Below, one piece after another: positions 13,703 to 16,373 of a stretch of 16,373 nucleotides of DNA. This DNA comes from Gracilibacteraceae bacterium. Lineage in GTDB: Bacteria; Bacillota; Desulfitobacteriia; Desulfitobacteriales; Syntrophobotulaceae. Position 1 is the first letter of the stretch. Every line of letters begins with the position of its first letter. The notes under the pieces are model-generated. The model saw only the letters and a list, made by a program, of their open reading frames with translations, was not told the origin of the DNA and did not search any database. The position numbers were made by a program, and so were the translations under genes. The stretch spans positions 1 to 16,373 of the forward strand of contig JAIRRL010000173.1 in the NCBI GenBank assembly GCA_031255985.1. The letters run 5' to 3'.

Positions 13703-14918
13703 TCTTGTTGTGATCGGTTCCGGCATGAGCGGGCTGATGGCCGCCGCCAAAGCCGTGCAGACGGGAAAATCAGCTTTGATCGTGACCAAGGGGCAGGGCG
13801 CCCTGTCGCTGACCTCCGGCTGCGTCGATTTTTGGGGTTATCGCCTGGACGCGCCCAAGGCGGTGGCCCCCGACCCCGGCCGGGAGATCAAGGAGCTGGC
13901 CCGGCGGCGGCCGGAGCATCCCTACGCGAAAGTCGAGCCGATTTTAAGCGAGAGCGTCGATTTTTTCCTGGCGATCATGCGGGAAGCGCGATATGAGTTC
14001 ACGGGCGGCCTGGGGGCCAATCAAAGAGTGCTTACGTCTTTGGGCACCCGGCATATCGCCGCCCTGGCCCCGCGCAGCATGGTTTTGACCGAACCGGAAA
14101 AGGCGAGGCGGGTCGTGGCCGTGGGCTTTAAGAATTATGGCGATTTTTTTCCGGCGATGTTTCTGGATAACAGCGCCCGTTTTTTCCCCCGGGCGGAGCG
14201 GGAAACGGTGATGATCGACCTGGGAATCAATATGGCGGCGCGTTCCGGCTATCTCAGCCTGCTGCTGGAGCAGGAAGCGGTGCAGGCGAAGATAGCGCGG
14301 ACTTTGCGGGGACGGGAGGGCGATGTGTACGTATTTCCGGCGGTCTTGGGCAGCAAGCCGGACAGCGCCGTGTGGCGGAACATCAGCGCCGCGCTGGCCG
14401 CTCAGGTGATAGAGGTTCCCGGCCTGCCGCCCTCCATTCCCGGCAGCCGCCTGTATAACGCCCTGAAGATGTATCTGCGCCGCCGGGGGACGGAAATCCG
14501 CTCCAATATGGAAATTATTGGAGCGGATTTGGAGGCGGGACGCGTCCGCGCTCTCCGGGCGCGGGATTCGTCCGGCGCCGCCAGCCGGATTGAGGCGGGC
14601 GGCGTGGTTCTGGCGACGGGTTCCTTCTTCGGCGGCGGTTTGGAGGCCGGGAAGGAACGTTTGCGGGAGCCGATCTTTGATTTGCCCGTCTACTGCCCGG
14701 AGTGGCCGGCCGAGCAGTCCTTTTTGTCGCCGGCCGGCCAGCCCTTCCTGGCCGCCGGGCTGGAGGTGGACGGCGATCTGCGCCCATGCGCGGAGATCGC
14801 GAACCTGTACGCGGCGGGCAATGTTTTGGCCCACGCTGATTACGCCGCGGAAAAGAGCGGCCTGGGTCTCGCCGTCGCCACCGGCTACAAGGCGGGGGGA
14901 GCGGCGGCGGCGGCTTAA
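13692..14918 (+). CDS. glpB: Anaerobic glycerol-3-phosphate dehydrogenase, subunit B
   Basis: Flavoprotein (FMN/FAD) subunit that passes electrons from GlpA to GlpC. It has 408 residues against about 419 in E. coli. The N-terminal Rossmann motif is DLVVIGSGMSG, then ALIVTKGQGALSLTSGCVDFWGY, VFPAVLG and PGLPPSIPGSRLYNAL. The C-terminal dinucleotide-associated blocks are GGVVLATGSFFGGGLEAG and NLYAAGNVLAHADYAAEKSGLGLAVATGYKAG. The start is GTG 13692, inside the end of glpA (11-nt overlap). GGAGGA is only about 2 nt upstream, which is unusually close, so translation probably depends on coupling to glpA. The short Ala-rich C-terminus (AAAAA) is GC-driven. Confidence 0.93.
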   Translation: MKYDLVVIGSGMSGLMAAAKAVQTGKSALIVTKGQGALSLTSGCVDFWGYRLDAPKAVAPDPGREIKELARRRPEHPYAKVEPILSESVDFFLAIMREARYEFTGGLGANQRVLTSLGTRHIAALAPRSMVLTEPEKARRVVAVGFKNYGDFFPAMFLDNSARFFPRAERETVMIDLGINMAARSGYLSLLLEQEAVQAKIARTLRGREGDVYVFPAVLGSKPDSAVWRNISAALAAQVIEVPGLPPSIPGSRLYNALKMYLRRRGTEIRSNMEIIGADLEAGRVRALRARDSSGAASRIEAGGVVLATGSFFGGGLEAGKERLREPIFDLPVYCPEWPAEQSFLSPAGQPFLAAGLEVDGDLRPCAEIANLYAAGNVLAHADYAAEKSGLGLAVATGYKAGGAAAAA

Positions 14919-14947
14919 ACGGCCGTCCGTCCCGGAAAAGAGGAAAC

Positions 14948-16168
14948 ATGCTGACGAAACAACAAACCGACGCTTTAAATAATTGCCTGAAATGCTCAAT
15001 CTGCGTGGACTCTTGTCCGGTGGCCAAAGTCAACCCGCTGTTTCCCGGCCCGAAAAAGTTGGGAGCGGACTGGCTCCGTATCGCCCAGGAGGACGGTTCC
15101 CGCCCCAGTCCCCTGATTGATTACTGTTCCAACTGTAAGACCTGCGAGACCGTCTGCCCTTCCGGCGTGCTGGTGGCGACGCTGAACCAGCTGGCGAAAA
15201 ACGAGATTCCCGCCCAGGGGCCGGTCTTCAGGCGCCGTTTGCTGGCTGATCCGTCTTTTTTGGGAAAAATGATGCATATTTGGCCGGGAGCGGGCAACGC
15301 TGCCGTTCGCCTGCCCGCGGCCCGGAAACTCATGGAAAAAACGCTTGGCGTCGCGGCGCAGGCGCCGATGCCCGCCTACAGCCGTCAGTCCTTACGGCGG
15401 CGACTGGCCGGCCGCCGCTCCCCTGTTTCCGGCGGGGAGCGGCGGGAGGTCGTCTATATGCCGGGGTGTTTTGTCCAATACAATAAACCCGAAATCGGCC
15501 TGGCCCTGATCGGTATATTGGAACGCCTGGGCTACCGGGTTATCACGCCGGATTTTCACTGCTGCGGCCAGGCTTCGATTTCCAACGCCCGGCTGCGGAA
15601 CACGCGGCGTTTTGCCGGACATAACCTCCGGCTGCTGCGGGAGACGCTCACAGGCGGCCGGGCGCTTATTTTCACCTGTCCCAGCTGTTTGCTGACCTTC
15701 AAGGAAGAATATAAAAATATCCTGAATATGCGGGAGTTTGAGCAGTTTATCCCGCAGATGCAGGAGGCGGGTCAGTTTTTGCTGGAACAGCGGGAGGAAC
15801 TGCAAGCGCTATTGCCGGCGCGGGCGGAGACATACCCGCCCATGGCCTATCACGAACCCTGCCATCTGAAAGCCTCCGGCCAGGGGACGCCCGGCCTTTT
15901 TCTCCTGAAACATCTGCTTAATCTGCCGATCACGCCCATTGAGGCGGGTTGCTGCGGCCTGGCCGGGAGTTACGGGCTAAAAGCGGAGAAATACCGGATC
16001 GCCGAAGACGTGGGCCAAAACGTCCGCGACGCCGTTTTCAGCCTTGAGGCCAAGGCGGCGGTCACGGAATGCGGCATGTGCTCGGTGCAGATTCACGGGC
16101 TCACCCGGCTGCCGGTTTATCATCCCCTGGAGATTTTGGGCCGCCTGCTGAACGGGGGAAAAGACTAG
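14948..16168 (+). CDS. glpC: Anaerobic glycerol-3-phosphate dehydrogenase, iron-sulfur membrane-linking subunit
   Basis: Electron-transfer subunit that links GlpAB to the membrane quinone pool. It has 406 residues, like the 396 of E. coli GlpC. Two [4Fe-4S] ferredoxin motifs sit at the N-terminus (Cys13, 16, 19, 23 in CLKCSICVDSCP; Cys60, 63, 66, 70 in CSNCKTCETVCP). Two CCG domains follow: MPGCF ending in HCCGQ (Cys205-206), and YHEPCHLK ending in GCCGLAG (Cys335-336). These are heterodisulfide-reductase-like cluster sites. ATG 14948 has AGAGGAAA upstream and lies 29 nt after glpB. It is the last gene of the operon, and no clear intrinsic terminator follows. The menaquinone link is known for the family; the partner oxidase or reductase is not visible here. 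Confidence 0.95.
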   Translation: MLTKQQTDALNNCLKCSICVDSCPVAKVNPLFPGPKKLGADWLRIAQEDGSRPSPLIDYCSNCKTCETVCPSGVLVATLNQLAKNEIPAQGPVFRRRLLADPSFLGKMMHIWPGAGNAAVRLPAARKLMEKTLGVAAQAPMPAYSRQSLRRRLAGRRSPVSGGERREVVYMPGCFVQYNKPEIGLALIGILERLGYRVITPDFHCCGQASISNARLRNTRRFAGHNLRLLRETLTGGRALIFTCPSCLLTFKEEYKNILNMREFEQFIPQMQEAGQFLLEQREELQALLPARAETYPPMAYHEPCHLKASGQGTPGLFLLKHLLNLPITPIEAGCCGLAGSYGLKAEKYRIAEDVGQNVRDAVFSLEAKAAVTECGMCSVQIHGLTRLPVYHPLEILGRLLNGGKD

Positions 16169-16270
16169 CTATAATTCAATCACCCTTCGCGACATGTTTT
16201 TTACTCCCTCATCGTGCGAAGCTATAATGAGAATTTTCCCATTGTTATTTAATTCTATAGTAAACGACAA
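16169..16270 (-). pseudogene. Remnant of the C-terminus of an ABC-type ATPase
   Basis: Reading the minus strand gives 33 sense codons ending in TAG at 16169-16171. The visible part, NNGKILIIASHDEGV, then SRRVIEL, matches the end of an ABC ATPase: the strand before the switch histidine (ASHD) and the closing strand RVIEL. Walker A, the signature and Walker B are missing upstream, where the frame runs into TGA. It is AT-rich, has no start and directly abuts the glpC stop. It is probably the tail of a lost convergent gene. Short length makes this uncertain. Confidence 0.5.
16185..16221. repeat. Weak inverted repeat CTTCGC / GCGAAG after glpC
   Basis: Six-bp arms (16185-16190 and 16216-16221) with a 25-nt loop. 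The sequence AGCTATAAT also occurs at 16167-16175 and 16220-16228. The long loop makes a functional terminator doubtful. Confidence 0.3.
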
Positions 16271-16282
16271 AAATAATTGTGC

Positions 16283-16311
16283 TTGAATATGTGTGCCGAA
16301 TCATGTATAAT
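16283..16311 (+). promoter_or_regulatory. Promoter of the last, partial gene
   Basis: TTGAAT (16283-16288), 17-bp spacer, TATAAT (16306-16311). Initiation near 16318 falls inside the ribosome site, so the leader would be very short (about 15 nt). This separates the last gene from the glp operon. Confidence 0.65.
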
Positions 16312-16332
16312 ATGCGGAGGGAGGGATTGAAC

Positions 16333-16373
16333 ATGCCTACGCGTAAATACAAAACTGATTCGGCAAAGCTGCT
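16333..16373 (+). CDS. Start of a gene, possibly HtpG (Hsp90), cut by window end
   Basis: Only MPTRKYKTDSAKLL is visible. GGAGGGAGGG lies 7 nt before the ATG; the TTG at 16327 is a less likely start. The pattern of a short basic start followed by K-(T/A)-(D/E)-S-x-x-LL matches the N-terminus of Gram-positive and clostridial HtpG chaperones, in which LDLMINSIY follows. With 14 residues this is a suggestion and not an identification. It has its own promoter. Confidence 0.4.
   Translation, partial: MPTRKYKTDSAKL

Overview
The window looks like chromosomal DNA of an anaerobic member of the Bacillota (Firmicutes), possibly Negativicutes or a relative, with moderately high GC. Three things point that way. 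GlpP, the glycerol-3-phosphate antiterminator, is a Firmicutes-type regulator. Glycerol-3-phosphate oxidation is done by the anaerobic three-subunit GlpABC complex, and the operon also holds an oxygen-sensitive glycyl radical enzyme. Strong Shine-Dalgarno sequences are paired with many GTG and TTG starts. The exact taxon cannot be read from the window.

Left part (1-2158, minus strand): a ParM/Alp-type actin-like ATPase gene with its own promoter, followed by the start of a small partner gene with an Ala/Pro-rich tail that runs off the window. Upstream of these is a separate five-helix membrane protein of unknown function.

Regulatory region (2159-2575): two divergent promoters with perfect consensus hexamers. 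One drives the membrane protein (TTGACA-16-TATAAT, minus) and the other drives the large operon (TTGACA-17-TATAAT, plus). Between and around them are two near-identical 21-nt direct repeats. The operon transcript starts with a leader of about 225 nt that contains a long terminator-like hairpin ending in a U-run.

Main operon (2576-16168, plus strand, 11 genes with short gaps or overlaps): dctP-dctQ-dctM (TRAP transporter), a glycyl radical enzyme, its radical-SAM activase, a PNPOx-like flavin-barrel protein, glpP, glpK, glpA, glpB, glpC. This combination is unusual. The glycerol facilitator gene (glpF) that often sits in such operons is absent, and a transporter for an organic anion plus a radical C-X lyase or dehydratase take its place.

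The simplest reading is that an acidic solute is imported and cleaved by the radical enzyme. Either a C3 product then enters through GlpK and GlpABC as dihydroxyacetone phosphate, or glycerol oxidation through GlpABC supplies electrons to reduce something the radical enzyme releases. Motifs and the TRAP context resemble sulfonate lyases (isethionate or dihydroxypropanesulfonate type), but the substrate is not proven. GlpP encoded in the operon and the hairpin in its leader suggest positive feedback by glycerol-3-phosphate on the whole set, transporter and radical enzyme included.

Right end (16169-16373): a 33-codon minus-strand remnant of the end of an ABC-type ATPase abuts the glpC stop. It is followed by a good promoter and the first 14 codons of a gene whose N-terminus fits HtpG (Hsp90).
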